30,607 bases of DNA from Flavobacteriaceae bacterium UBA6231 (lineage in GTDB: Bacteria; Bacteroidota; Bacteroidia; Flavobacteriales; Flavobacteriaceae), in assembly GCA_002441545.1 (NCBI GenBank), contig DJWL01000026.1, forward strand, positions 1 to 30,607, read 5' to 3'. The position numbers and the translations under genes are program-made. How positions within the stretch are numbered: position 1 is the first letter of the stretch; each line of letters begins with the position of its first letter. Shown in pieces: positions 1 to 7,841 of the stretch. The notes under the pieces are model-generated. The model was given only the letters and a program-made list of their open reading frames with translations, was not told the origin of the DNA and searched no databases.

Positions 1-867
1 GGAAAAACATATGTTGAGCGTGTAGTTTTAAAAGCAATAAAACACGACATTGCAATTTACGCCATTCATACCGCTTTAGATAACTCATTTCAAGGAGTCA
101 ATGATGCTATTTGTAATCAACTTGAATTAATTAATAAACAAATACTCATCCCTCAACCGCAAACCATAAAAAAACTAACCACTTTTGTTCCTAAAAATGA
201 AGCCGAACACTTAAGAACTGCTCTTTTTAAAACTGGAGCAGGTAGTATTGGGAATTATTCAGATTGCAGTTTTAATGTAGAAGGCATTGGAACTTTTAAT
301 GGCAATGAACTGTCTTCACCAACAAAAGGAAAAAAAGGAATTATTCATAAAGAAGAAGAAACACAAATATCTGTCACATATCCAAAACACTTAGAAGCAA
401 GTATTCTTAAAACCCTTTTCAAAACACATTCTTATGAAGAAGTTGCTTATGAAATAACAACTCTTGAAAATAAAAATCAACATATTGGAATAGGAATGAT
501 TGGCGAATTAAAAGAATCTATGGATGAAATTGCTTTTCTTAACTATTTGAAAACAAAAATGAATACAACTCACATTAGGCATTCTGCTTTATTGGGGAAG
601 CCTATTAAAAAAATTGCAGTTTTAGGAGGCTCAGGAAGCTTTGCAATTGAAGCAGCCAAATCATATGGTGCTCAGGTATTTATAACTGCAGATTTAAAAT
701 ATCATGACTTTTTTACAGCCGAAAATGATATCATTTTAGCTGATATTGGACATTTTGAAAGCGAACAATTCACAAAAAATATTTTAGTAGCATTTCTTAC
801 GAAAAAAATTACTAATTTTGCAGTCGTTTTATCAAAGACACACACCAATCCTGTTAAGTATTTTTAA
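1..867 (+). CDS. NIF3-family dinuclear metal centre protein (5'-truncated by window edge)
   Basis: The reading frame is open from base 1 to the stop at 867 (288 codons visible). About 75 N-terminal residues, which would carry the first metal-binding histidines, lie outside the window. Early in the visible part is IYAIHTALDN, matching the conserved His/Asp metal-site segment. Near the C-terminus GSGSFAIEAAKSYGAQVF, then ITADLKYHDFF and DIGHFESEQ, match the second half of the NIF3 metal site. Between the two is a roughly 130-residue insert of the PII-like type seen in longer NIF3 proteins. The family forms hexameric rings with two metal ions per subunit; it is often labelled 'GTP cyclohydrolase 1 type 2', but its physiological role is not settled. 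Its stop is 3 nt before the next gene, so the two are very probably co-transcribed. An internal ATG at 496 exists but is not the start. Confidence 0.93.
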   Translation, partial: GKTYVERVVLKAIKHDIAIYAIHTALDNSFQGVNDAICNQLELINKQILIPQPQTIKKLTTFVPKNEAEHLRTALFKTGAGSIGNYSDCSFNVEGIGTFNGNELSSPTKGKKGIIHKEEETQISVTYPKHLEASILKTLFKTHSYEEVAYEITTLENKNQHIGIGMIGELKESMDEIAFLNYLKTKMNTTHIRHSALLGKPIKKIAVLGGSGSFAIEAAKSYGAQVFITADLKYHDFFTAENDIILADIGHFESEQFTKNILVAFLTKKITNFAVVLSKTHTNPVKYF

Positions 868-870
868 AGT

Positions 871-1650
871 ATGACTAAAAAGAAAGAAGTAACTGTTGAA
901 GAGCGTTTAAGAGCTTTATATGACTTACAACTTATAGATTCTCGCATTGATGAAATAAGAAATGTTAGAGGAGAACTTCCATTAGAAGTTCGTGATTTAG
1001 AAGATGAAGTTGCTGGACTAAGCACTAGATTAGAAAAACTTGTATCTAGTTTAGATATGATTGACAATGAAATTATTGCTAAGAAAAATTTAATAGAAGA
1101 AGCAAAATCTTTAATTAAAAAATATAGCGAACAACAAAAAAATGTTAGAAATAACAGAGAATTCAATTCATTAACTAAAGAAGTTGAGTTTCAAGAGTTA
1201 GAAATTGAATTAGCTGAAAAACACATAAAAGAATTCAGAGTTCAAATTGAACAAAAGAAAGAAGTGATTACAGAAACTAAAGAACGTTTAAAAGAACGCG
1301 AAAATCACTTAAAACACAAAAAAGGCGAACTTGATGCTATTTTAGCTGAAACTGAAAAAGAAGAACAAGCATTAATCGCTAAATCTCAAGATTATAAAGA
1401 AGAAATTGAAGATCGTTTAGTGTCTGCATATACAAGAATTCGTCAAAATGTAAAAAACGGATTAGCTGTAGTAGCCATTGAAAGAGGTGCATCAGGCGGT
1501 TCTTTCTTTACCATTCCTCCACAAGTTCAAGTAGAAATTGCTTCAAGAAAAAAAATAATTACAGACGAGCATAGTGGTAGAATCCTTGTTGATGGTGTTC
1601 TTGCTAACGAACAAAAAGAAAAAATGGAAAAGTTTTTTGCTAAACTTTAA
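871..1650 (+). CDS. Coiled-coil zinc-ribbon-family protein with a cysteine-free ribbon
   Basis: This 259-aa protein is almost all charged heptad-like helix from about residue 8 to 185 (an antiparallel coiled coil is likely), followed by a compact C-terminal domain from about residue 195. The C-terminal pattern ERGASGGSFFTIPPQ ... IITDEHSGRILVDG aligns with the C4 zinc ribbon of the family (CxxC ... CPxCGRILY). All four cysteine positions are replaced, by A/S/G residues near 207-210 and by D/H/S residues near 231-236, and the whole protein contains no cysteine. Family members are thought to act in nucleic-acid or trafficking-related scaffolding, without an established enzymatic role. It starts 3 nt after the NIF3 stop, a linkage that I recall as common in Bacteroidota, and ends before a clear terminator. 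Family assignment is confident; function is not known. Confidence 0.9.
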   Translation: MTKKKEVTVEERLRALYDLQLIDSRIDEIRNVRGELPLEVRDLEDEVAGLSTRLEKLVSSLDMIDNEIIAKKNLIEEAKSLIKKYSEQQKNVRNNREFNSLTKEVEFQELEIELAEKHIKEFRVQIEQKKEVITETKERLKERENHLKHKKGELDAILAETEKEEQALIAKSQDYKEEIEDRLVSAYTRIRQNVKNGLAVVAIERGASGGSFFTIPPQVQVEIASRKKIITDEHSGRILVDGVLANEQKEKMEKFFAKL

Positions 1651-1670
1651 TTCATTAAAACATATTCTTA

Positions 1671-1699
1671 AAAAAGCCTTCAGAAATGAAGGCTTTTTT
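1671..1699 (+). terminator. Rho-independent terminator after the NIF3/zinc-ribbon pair
   Basis: An 11-bp stem (AAAAAGCCTTC / GAAGGCTTTTT) with a 6-nt AGAAAT loop lies 20 nt after the stop at 1650. The A-tract and T-tract ends would let it work in either direction, but only the upstream plus-strand genes need it. Confidence 0.85.
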
Positions 1700-1775
1700 A
1701 TTTAATAAAAAATTCACAAGATTTAAATTAAGGTTTTTAATTTTTTTTCGTCTATAATAAAAACATTTTATAGGT

Positions 1776-2432
1776 ATGAAAAAGCTAACACCCTTATTTT
1801 TAATCTTCTTAATATTTAGTTGCCAAAACTCAGCACAAAATAACATAAAACAAAATGCTTTTATCAACGCAAAACCAGTTGAAGTAAAATTACAAAACGG
1901 GAAAGCTAAAGCTTATTTTTCTAGTGGCTGTTTTTGGTGCGTTGAAGCCATTTATGAAAGTGTAAATGGTGTAAGTGAAGTTATTAACGGATATTCAGGC
2001 GGACATACCAACAACCCAACTTATGAAGCCAGTAATACCGGAAGAACAGGACATGCAGAATCTGTAGAAGTTATTTACGACCCAAAAATAGTGAGTTTTT
2101 CAACACTTGTTGATGTTTACTTTGGATCTCAAAATCCAACGCAGGTGAATGGTCAAGGACCAGACCATGGAACACAATATCGCTCCATCATTTTTTATCA
2201 AAATGAAGAACAAAAAAAAATTATAGAAGCAAAAAAAACTGCTTTGTCTAAAAAACTTAACGCAGAAGTGGCCGCCGAAATATATCCGTTCCAAAAATTC
2301 TGGAAAGCAGAAGACTATCACCAAAATTACGAAAAACTACATCCAGAAAATCGCTATATTCAAGGAGTTTCTATACCAAGACTAAACAAATTCAAAGCAA
2401 AATTTCCAGAATTATTAAAGGATATGCCTTAA
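1776..2432 (+). CDS. msrA: Peptide-methionine (S)-S-oxide reductase, lipoprotein form
   Basis: This 218-aa protein reduces methionine-S-sulfoxide in oxidised proteins. The N-terminus MKKLTPLFLIFLIFSC is an SPII lipoprotein signal (Cys16), so the enzyme should sit outside the cytoplasm, anchored to a membrane. The MsrA catalytic motif GCFWC is at residues 51-55, and GYSGGHTNNPTYEASNTG plus GQGPDHGTQYRS follow at the expected positions. The only cysteines are 16, 52 and 55, so the distal C-terminal resolving cysteines of E. coli-type MsrA are absent. Recycling must use Cys55 or direct reduction. The ATG at 1776 is chosen because it begins the signal peptide. No MsrB domain is fused. Confidence 0.95.
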   Translation: MKKLTPLFLIFLIFSCQNSAQNNIKQNAFINAKPVEVKLQNGKAKAYFSSGCFWCVEAIYESVNGVSEVINGYSGGHTNNPTYEASNTGRTGHAESVEVIYDPKIVSFSTLVDVYFGSQNPTQVNGQGPDHGTQYRSIIFYQNEEQKKIIEAKKTALSKKLNAEVAAEIYPFQKFWKAEDYHQNYEKLHPENRYIQGVSIPRLNKFKAKFPELLKDMP

Positions 2433-2459
2433 TATTTTAGTTTCAGAATTACTGTTTTA

Positions 2460-2467
2460 TATCTTTG
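2460..2467 (+). promoter_or_regulatory. Bacteroidota -7 box (TATCTTTG)
   Basis: The sequence matches the TAnnTTTG consensus and lies 18 nt before the ATG at 2486. It argues that the upstream in-frame ATG at 2465 is inside the promoter and is not used. No clear TTG is visible at the -33 position, so the site is moderately supported. Confidence 0.5.
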
Positions 2468-2485
2468 TTTAAAATATCTAAACAA

Positions 2486-3154
2486 ATGAAAAAATCAATT
2501 CTTTCACTTTTAATAATATTGACCAGCATTTCTTGTAAACAAAACAAAGAAAATCAAACAGAAATCATCAACAAAACAGTTGCAGAGAAAATAGCTGATG
2601 CTAATGGTTTTAATAACTGGAGAAATGTTTCAAAAATAGAGTTTACGTTTAATGTTGATAGGGATAGCAGTCATTTTGAACGTTCATGGAGTTGGAAACC
2701 AAAAACTGATGATGTAATTTTAATATCAGGCAAAGACACCATTTCTTATAATCGTCATTCGGTTGACAGTCTATCATTAAGTGCAGACAAAAGCTTTATC
2801 AATGACAAATATTGGTTATTGGCACCTTTCCAATTAATGTGGGATAAGAGCGCAACCATTTCAGATGCAATAACTGAAAAAGCTCTAATTAGCAAAACTG
2901 TATTAAATAAAATTACGTTAACTTATCCAAATGAAGGTGGTTACACACCAGGTGATGCTTATGATTTTTATTTTGGTGATGATTATTTAATTAAAGAATG
3001 GGGTTACAGAAAAGAAAACAGTAAAACGCCTTCATTAATTTCAACTTGGGAAAACTATCAGGATTTTAACGGTATAAAAATAGGATTAAACCATAAAAAA
3101 CCAGAAGGCAATTGGATGCTTTATTTTACAAATGTAAAAGTTGAACAAAATTAA
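2486..3154 (+). CDS. Putative lipoprotein of unknown function
   Basis: The protein is 222 aa from the ATG at 2486, which starts a standard SPII signal (MKKSILSLLIILTSISC, lipidated Cys17). An upstream ATG at 2465 would add seven residues, but it lies within the -7 promoter box. After the signal comes a roughly 200-residue domain rich in beta strands and aromatic residues (ERSWSWKPKTDDV, WLLAPFQLMWD, DDYLIKEWGYRKE, WMLYFTNVKVEQ). This resembles the half-barrel lipoproteins of the LolA/LppX type or a DUF6503-like family, but I cannot assign it firmly. It has no visible catalytic motif. It follows msrA by 53 nt with its own likely promoter, and a strong terminator lies downstream. Confidence 0.75.
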   Translation: MKKSILSLLIILTSISCKQNKENQTEIINKTVAEKIADANGFNNWRNVSKIEFTFNVDRDSSHFERSWSWKPKTDDVILISGKDTISYNRHSVDSLSLSADKSFINDKYWLLAPFQLMWDKSATISDAITEKALISKTVLNKITLTYPNEGGYTPGDAYDFYFGDDYLIKEWGYRKENSKTPSLISTWENYQDFNGIKIGLNHKKPEGNWMLYFTNVKVEQN

Positions 3155-3247
3155 ATTAACTAAAAAAACATCATTTAAAACATCTTAAACATATTTTGTA
3201 GACGTATATAAGTTATAAATTTTCCGCTTTAAGCGTCTATATATACC

Positions 3248-3285
3248 AAAAGTGCTTCAGTTTTTTGCTGAAGCACTTTTCTTTT
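3248..3285. terminator. Bidirectional terminator between convergent genes
   Basis: A 13-bp stem (AAAAGTGCTTCAG / CTGAAGCACTTTT) surrounds a T-rich 7-nt loop. It lies between the lipoprotein gene on the plus strand and the CDGSH gene on the minus strand, with A/T runs on both sides, and should serve both. Confidence 0.85.
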
Positions 3286-3296
3286 TATGTAATACT

Positions 3297-3716
3297 TTAT
3301 CCTTTAAAAGCATTTTTCACATGGGTTCCGTCGCAATAAGGTTTATTATTAGACATGCCACATCTGCAAAACGCCGTTGTTTTATTTTTTGTTTCTTTAG
3401 TTCCATCTTTATGGGTAACATTTAAGGTTCCATAAACTAGCAAAGGGCCATTTTCTAGTACTTCAACTTTAGTTTCCAAAACTTCAGAAGTTTTATCACT
3501 ATTTGCATTCATAAAATAACTTAAAGCTCCAGAAGGACAATGTTTTACTTGATTTATTAAATCCTCTGTTGATGCTTTATCAATTTTAATCCATGGCTTT
3601 TCCTTTGGTTTAAAAACATCTGGCAATCCTTTTACACAAATTGCGGAATGAATACACTTTTCTGCATTCCAAACTATAGTTACTTCTCCGTTAGTATAAT
3701 TCTTAGTATGACTCAT
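3297..3716 (-). CDS. Fer4_19 and CDGSH two-domain iron-sulfur protein
   Basis: This 139-aa protein has two recognisable metal-cluster domains. Residues about 10-68 match the Fer4_19 (YjdI-like mono-cluster) family: VWNAEKCIHSAICVKGLPDVF and KHCPSGALSYF, with the PWI motif between them. Residues about 100-135 match the CDGSH (mitoNEET-type) motif: CRCGMSNNKPYCDGTH, giving the three Cys and one His that hold a [2Fe-2S] cluster. No transmembrane segment or signal peptide is present, so it is probably cytosolic. CDGSH proteins are linked to redox sensing and Fe-S transfer, but the substrate here is unknown. It stands alone on the minus strand. Domain assignment is very secure; physiological role is open. 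Confidence 0.9.
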   Translation of the reverse strand: MSHTKNYTNGEVTIVWNAEKCIHSAICVKGLPDVFKPKEKPWIKIDKASTEDLINQVKHCPSGALSYFMNANSDKTSEVLETKVEVLENGPLLVYGTLNVTHKDGTKETKNKTTAFCRCGMSNNKPYCDGTHVKNAFKG

Positions 3717-3799
3717 CTCACCTCTTTTTTATAAATATACAAAAAATGAAATAACGCAATAACTATTATTATAGACTTCCTTTCTAATTTTATAATTCC

Positions 3800-3807
3800 T
3801 ATTTTTG
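3800..3807 (+). promoter_or_regulatory. Possible -7 box (TATTTTTG) for the kynurenine operon
   Basis: A match to TAnnTTTG lies 24 nt before the TTG at 3832. It overlaps the upstream TTG at 3805, which supports the downstream start for kynU. No convincing -33 TTG is seen. Confidence 0.45.
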
Positions 3808-3831
3808 TTAGAAACGATAAAACAATTCACT

Positions 3832-5103
3832 TTGCTCAACTATAAATTAGGTCTTGATTTTGCTTTGGAGCAAGATCAAAAAGACGAATTATCAGAATAC
3901 AGAAATCAATTTCATATTCCTAAAAACGAACAAGGAAAAGACGTAATTTATATGACTGGAAATTCATTGGGATTACAACCAAAAACAACCAAAAAATATA
4001 TAAATCAAGAACTAGAAGATTGGGCAAATTTAGGTGTTGAAGGTCATACAGAAGCAAAAAATCCTTGGTTAAAGTATCATGAATTTTTAACAGAAAGTAT
4101 GGCTGATATTGTTGGAGCTAAACCCATAGAAGTGGTTGTTATGAATACGCTAACAGCTAACTTACATTTTATGATGGTGTCATTTTACCAACCCACAAAA
4201 ACACGTTATAAAATTTTAATAGAAGCTGATGCGTTCCCATCTGATAAATATGCTGTAGAATCACAATTGCGTCATCATGGTTTTGATGATAAAGAAGGGC
4301 TTATTTTATGGAAGGCTAGAAAAGATGAAGAACTCACTAACTATAATGATTTAGAAACCATTTTCAAAGAACATGGTCATGAAATTGCTTTAGTTATGAT
4401 AGGTGGTGTAAACTATTATACTGGTCAATATTTCGATTTAAAACGCATTACAAAACTTGGTCATAAACACGGTTGCTTGGTTGGTTTTGATTGTGCACAT
4501 GGCGCTGGTAATGTTGAGCTAAATTTACACGATTCTGGAGCCGACTTTGCCATTTGGTGCACCTACAAATATTTAAATTCTGGACCAGGAAGTTTAGCAG
4601 GATGCTTTGTTCATGAACGTCATGCTTATAATAAAAACCTCAACCGGTTTACTGGTTGGTGGAGCCATAATAAACAAACACGATTTAGAATGCGTGATGA
4701 ATTTGACCAATTGTCTGGAGCCGAAGGTTGGCAATTAAGTAATCCTCCTATTTTATCAATGGCAGCTATAAAAGCCTCTTTAGATATGTTTCACGAAGTT
4801 GGCATAAAAAAATTGGTCGAAAAATCTAAAAACCTAACTGGTTATTTTGAGTTTCTAATTAATCAACTCAATAACAAGTATATCAAAATCATTACGCCTA
4901 GTAATCCAGAAGAACGAGGTTGTCAACTCTCTATTCAAGTTAAAAATGCTGACAAATCTTTACATCATAAGTTAACAGAAGCAGGTGTTATTAGCGATTG
5001 GAGAGAGCCTGATGTGATAAGATGTGCACCCGTTCCTTTATATAATTCATTTCAAGACGTATATCATTTGGTTAATAAATTGAAAACTATCTTAAATGAA
5101 TAA
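3832..5103 (+). CDS. kynU: Kynureninase
   Basis: The product is a PLP enzyme that cleaves kynurenine or 3-hydroxykynurenine to anthranilate or 3-hydroxyanthranilate plus alanine. The 423-aa reading contains YMTGNSLGLQPK near the N-terminus, the PLP-contacting Asp in GCLVGFDCAHGAGN, and the Schiff-base lysine in WCTYKYLNSGPG (about residue 246), followed by GWWSHN. Length fits the family. There is no ATG: TTG codons at 3805 and 3832 are in frame. I chose 3832 because the family N-terminus aligns there and because 3805 lies in the likely promoter box. It is the first gene of the operon and overlaps kmo by 8 nt, implying translational coupling. Confidence 0.95.
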   Translation: MLNYKLGLDFALEQDQKDELSEYRNQFHIPKNEQGKDVIYMTGNSLGLQPKTTKKYINQELEDWANLGVEGHTEAKNPWLKYHEFLTESMADIVGAKPIEVVVMNTLTANLHFMMVSFYQPTKTRYKILIEADAFPSDKYAVESQLRHHGFDDKEGLILWKARKDEELTNYNDLETIFKEHGHEIALVMIGGVNYYTGQYFDLKRITKLGHKHGCLVGFDCAHGAGNVELNLHDSGADFAIWCTYKYLNSGPGSLAGCFVHERHAYNKNLNRFTGWWSHNKQTRFRMRDEFDQLSGAEGWQLSNPPILSMAAIKASLDMFHEVGIKKLVEKSKNLTGYFEFLINQLNNKYIKIITPSNPEERGCQLSIQVKNADKSLHHKLTEAGVISDWREPDVIRCAPVPLYNSFQDVYHLVNKLKTILNE

Positions 5104-6511
5104 ACAGCAAAACATACTAATTATTGGTGCTGGACTTTGTGGCTCTCTCCTAGCCTTACGCTTTGGGCAAAGAGGTTACAATGTTACGGTTATGGAAAAA
5201 CGTCCTGATTTACGTAAAGTAGAGATTAGTGCAGGTCGTTCCATCAATTTAGCTTTTTCAGACAGAGGAAATAAAGCCATGAAACTTGTTGGTCTTGAAG
5301 ATAAAGTACAATCACTTTGCATTCCAATGAATGGTAGAATGATTCATGATACAGAAGGCAATACGTTTCTTTCAAATTACAGTGGAAGAGATTATGAATA
5401 TATCAATTCCATTTCTCGTGGCGACTTAAATGCGTTACTTTTAAATGAAGCAGAAAAACATGAAAATGTAAATATATATTTCAACAGAAAATGTCAATCT
5501 GTTGACTTTGAAAACACAACAGCATTGTTTTATGATTATGAATCAAAAACAGATTTTGTAGAAGACGCCGATATAATTTTTGCAACAGACGGTGCTGGTT
5601 CCATCATGAGAAAAAGCTATTATCTAGAAAAGAAATTTCTATTTAGTTTTTCACAAGATTACTTAACTCATGGCTATAAAGAGTTAGCCATTTTACCAAC
5701 AGAAAAGGGTGATTATAAAACATACAAAAATGCGCTTCATATCTGGCCTCGAGGTTCGTTTATGTTGATTGCTCTACCTAATTTAGATGGCAGTTTTACT
5801 GTCACCTTATTTTTAAGTTACGATGAAGGAGATTATAATTTCAATAATTTAGCATCACCAGAACTAGTAACTCAATTCTTCAAAAAAGAATTCCCAGATG
5901 CTCTAGCCCTAATGCCAAATTTAGTAGATGACTTTTTTAAAAATCCAACATCTCCTTTAGGAACTGTAAAATGTTCGCCTTGGCACTTCAAAGGAAATAC
6001 TTTACTTATGGGTGATGCTGCTCATGCTATTGTTCCTTTTTACGGCCAGGGCATGAATGCTTCCTTTGAAGATGTTGTTGAGTTTGATGCTATTTTAAAC
6101 AAACATAATAATCCAAGCTCAAAAAGTGATTGGGAAACCATTTTTAAAGCTTACGAAAGTACTCGCAAAAAAGACACAGATGCCATTGCCGATTTAGCTA
6201 TTGATAATTTTCATGAAATGAAAGAACATGTAAACCATGATTTATTCAGAGAAAAACGTAATTTAGAAATGGCTTTAGAAAAGAGTTTCCCTGAGGAATA
6301 TTCATCTAAATATTCTTTAGTAACTTTCAATGAACATATTGGCTATAGAGACGCCATGTTAAAAGGAAGAGCACAAGACAAGGCCATTTTAAATATGTTA
6401 GCTGATAAAGAAATAGATTTAAATGGCGATTTAAGACACGTTTTAAATCAAATAATCTCTGAAACTCAAGACATTCTTGATGAAGACAATATAGCTGGAT
6501 TAAATAAATAA
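5096..6511 (+). CDS. kmo: Kynurenine 3-monooxygenase
   Basis: This FAD- and NADPH-dependent aromatic hydroxylase converts kynurenine to 3-hydroxykynurenine. The 471-aa protein shows the FAD dinucleotide motif GAGLCG at residues 11-16 with VMEKR at the end of the second strand, the conserved FATDGAGS (DG motif), and the second flavin motif LLMGDAAHAIVPFYGQGMNA around residue 305-320. The C-terminal part, about 120 residues, is helical and would carry the membrane-associating region typical of the family, although no strong transmembrane helix is obvious. Its start overlaps the kynU stop, and the RidA-like gene begins 2 nt after its stop. Together with kynU and the dioxygenase it gives 3-hydroxyanthranilate. 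Confidence 0.96.
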   Translation: MNKQQNILIIGAGLCGSLLALRFGQRGYNVTVMEKRPDLRKVEISAGRSINLAFSDRGNKAMKLVGLEDKVQSLCIPMNGRMIHDTEGNTFLSNYSGRDYEYINSISRGDLNALLLNEAEKHENVNIYFNRKCQSVDFENTTALFYDYESKTDFVEDADIIFATDGAGSIMRKSYYLEKKFLFSFSQDYLTHGYKELAILPTEKGDYKTYKNALHIWPRGSFMLIALPNLDGSFTVTLFLSYDEGDYNFNNLASPELVTQFFKKEFPDALALMPNLVDDFFKNPTSPLGTVKCSPWHFKGNTLLMGDAAHAIVPFYGQGMNASFEDVVEFDAILNKHNNPSSKSDWETIFKAYESTRKKDTDAIADLAIDNFHEMKEHVNHDLFREKRNLEMALEKSFPEEYSSKYSLVTFNEHIGYRDAMLKGRAQDKAILNMLADKEIDLNGDLRHVLNQIISETQDILDEDNIAGLNK

Positions 6512-6513
6512 TT

Positions 6514-6921
6514 ATGAGTGACAACAAAACAGTAAGACCAAGAGGGGCCTATCCACATACCAAACGCGTGGGCGATTTCATATTTGTATCAGGCACCAGT
6601 TCTCGTCGAGCAGATAACACCATTGCGGGTGTAGATATTATTGACGACATGGGAACAAAACGTTTAAATATTGAAGTTCAAACACGTGAAGTGCTATTAA
6701 ATATTGAAAAGAATCTTGCTAAAGAAGGTGCTACTTTAAAAGACGTGGTTGATGTTACGTCTTTTCTAGTGAACATGAACGATTTTGCTGGTTATAATAA
6801 AGCCTATGCAGAATTTTTCAATAAAGAAACAGGTCCAGCACGAACCACAGTAGCAGTTCACCAATTACCACATCCAGATTTGGTAGTAGAAATTAAAGTG
6901 ATGGCTTATAAGAAATTGTAA
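6514..6921 (+). CDS. RidA-family protein, probable 2-aminomuconate deaminase
   Basis: This 135-aa single-domain protein has the YjgF/RidA fold pattern: AYPHTKRVGDFIFVSGTSSR at the start, VVDVTSFLVNMNDFAGYNKAY in the middle and GPARTTVAVHQLPHPDLVVEIKVMA at the end. Arg110 and Glu126 occupy the usual substrate-site positions. RidA proteins hydrolyse enamines and imines, and one branch is the 2-aminomuconate deaminase of aminophenol/3-hydroxyanthranilate catabolism. Its place in an operon with ACMS decarboxylase and a semialdehyde dehydrogenase makes that role likely (inference from context). It starts 2 nt after kmo and ends 2 nt before mrr. General RidA housekeeping function is the alternative. 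Confidence 0.88.
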   Translation: MSDNKTVRPRGAYPHTKRVGDFIFVSGTSSRRADNTIAGVDIIDDMGTKRLNIEVQTREVLLNIEKNLAKEGATLKDVVDVTSFLVNMNDFAGYNKAYAEFFNKETGPARTTVAVHQLPHPDLVVEIKVMAYKKL

Positions 6922-6923
6922 TT

Positions 6924-7838
6924 ATGGCAATACCAAAACATGACGAAATAAGAGTTCCAGTCATGGAATTGTTAGTGAAAAATGAAAAAATGAAGTTACG
7001 TGACTTCATAGAACCTTTAGCAAATTATTTTAAACTATCTGATGAAGAAGTTAATGAAATTTATCCTTCAGGTAATGGTCATATTTTTTATGATAGAATT
7101 TCATGGGCGTTAAGTTATTTGAATATGAGTGGTTTATTAGACAAACCAAAACGAGGTGTCTATAAAATCAATCAAAAAGGGATTGATTTATTAAAAACAC
7201 CTGAAAAAATTGATTCTTATATAGAAAAACAGCTTCAAGAAAGAGAACCAACTAGACAAAAAAAACAAAGTACGACTGAACAACTTGAACTTAATGATTT
7301 AACTTCAGAATTAACACCACAAGAAAAACTTTATACTTCTTTTAGTAATATTCGTAAATCTGTTTATAATGAAATAATAAATACTATTTTAACTAAAACT
7401 CCAATAGCTTTTGAAAAACTAGTTGTTTTACTATTACAAAAAATGGGGTACGGTGGTGAAATCCAAAATTCAGGACTAGTTACCAAAGCTTCAAATGACG
7501 GTGGCATAGATGGCATAATTAAAGAAGATGTTTTAGGTCTAGGTAGAATACATATACAAGCAAAAAGATATAAGCTTGATAATTGTGTTGGAAGAGAAGA
7601 AATTCAAAAATTTGTAGGAGCTTTAGCTGTAGCTCAATCAAATAAAGGAGTATTTATAACCACATCTTTTTATTCTAAAGGAGCAATTGAATATGTAAAT
7701 AATTTAAATGGAGCTACAACACTTGTACTTATAGATGGTAAACAACTAGCAGAATACATTTATGATTTTGGCCTTGGTATGCAAGTAGAACAAACTATAG
7801 AAATAAAAAAACTTGATGCGATTTTTGGGATTCAATGA
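6924..7838 (+). CDS. mrr: Mrr-type restriction endonuclease
   Basis: The 304-aa protein has two domains. Residues about 5-95 form an Mrr_N winged-helix module (HDEIRVPVMELLV, ISWALSYLNMSGLLDKPKRGVYKI). Residues about 158-290 form the Mrr_cat PD-(D/E)xK nuclease, with Glu164, Asp196 in DGGIDG and the Q-A-K of HIQAKRY (Gln212, Lys214), all intact. Mrr enzymes are type IV-like nucleases that cut methylated DNA. There is no partner methylase, so it should act alone. It lies 2 nt after the deaminase gene and 3 nt before the aldehyde dehydrogenase, inside a catabolic operon to which it has no obvious metabolic link. This is most simply read as an acquired defence gene using the operon's transcription. 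Confidence 0.93.
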   Translation: MAIPKHDEIRVPVMELLVKNEKMKLRDFIEPLANYFKLSDEEVNEIYPSGNGHIFYDRISWALSYLNMSGLLDKPKRGVYKINQKGIDLLKTPEKIDSYIEKQLQEREPTRQKKQSTTEQLELNDLTSELTPQEKLYTSFSNIRKSVYNEIINTILTKTPIAFEKLVVLLLQKMGYGGEIQNSGLVTKASNDGGIDGIIKEDVLGLGRIHIQAKRYKLDNCVGREEIQKFVGALAVAQSNKGVFITTSFYSKGAIEYVNNLNGATTLVLIDGKQLAEYIYDFGLGMQVEQTIEIKKLDAIFGIQ

Positions 7839-7841
7839 AGG

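Noticed and set aside
864..1166. 100-aa minus-strand ORF under the coiled-coil gene
   Set aside because: It is antisense to a well-supported gene, hydrophobic only because of A/T-rich complementary codons, and has no family features.
3198..3240. Possible hairpin TAGACG...CGTCTA and palindrome CGCTT-T-AAGCG after the lipoprotein gene
   Set aside because: The arms are short with a long unpaired centre, and a much stronger terminator lies just downstream; it may be chance in A/T-rich DNA.
6924..7838. Complete restriction-modification system
   Set aside because: No DNA methyltransferase or specificity subunit is present; the nearby methyltransferases are small-molecule types.
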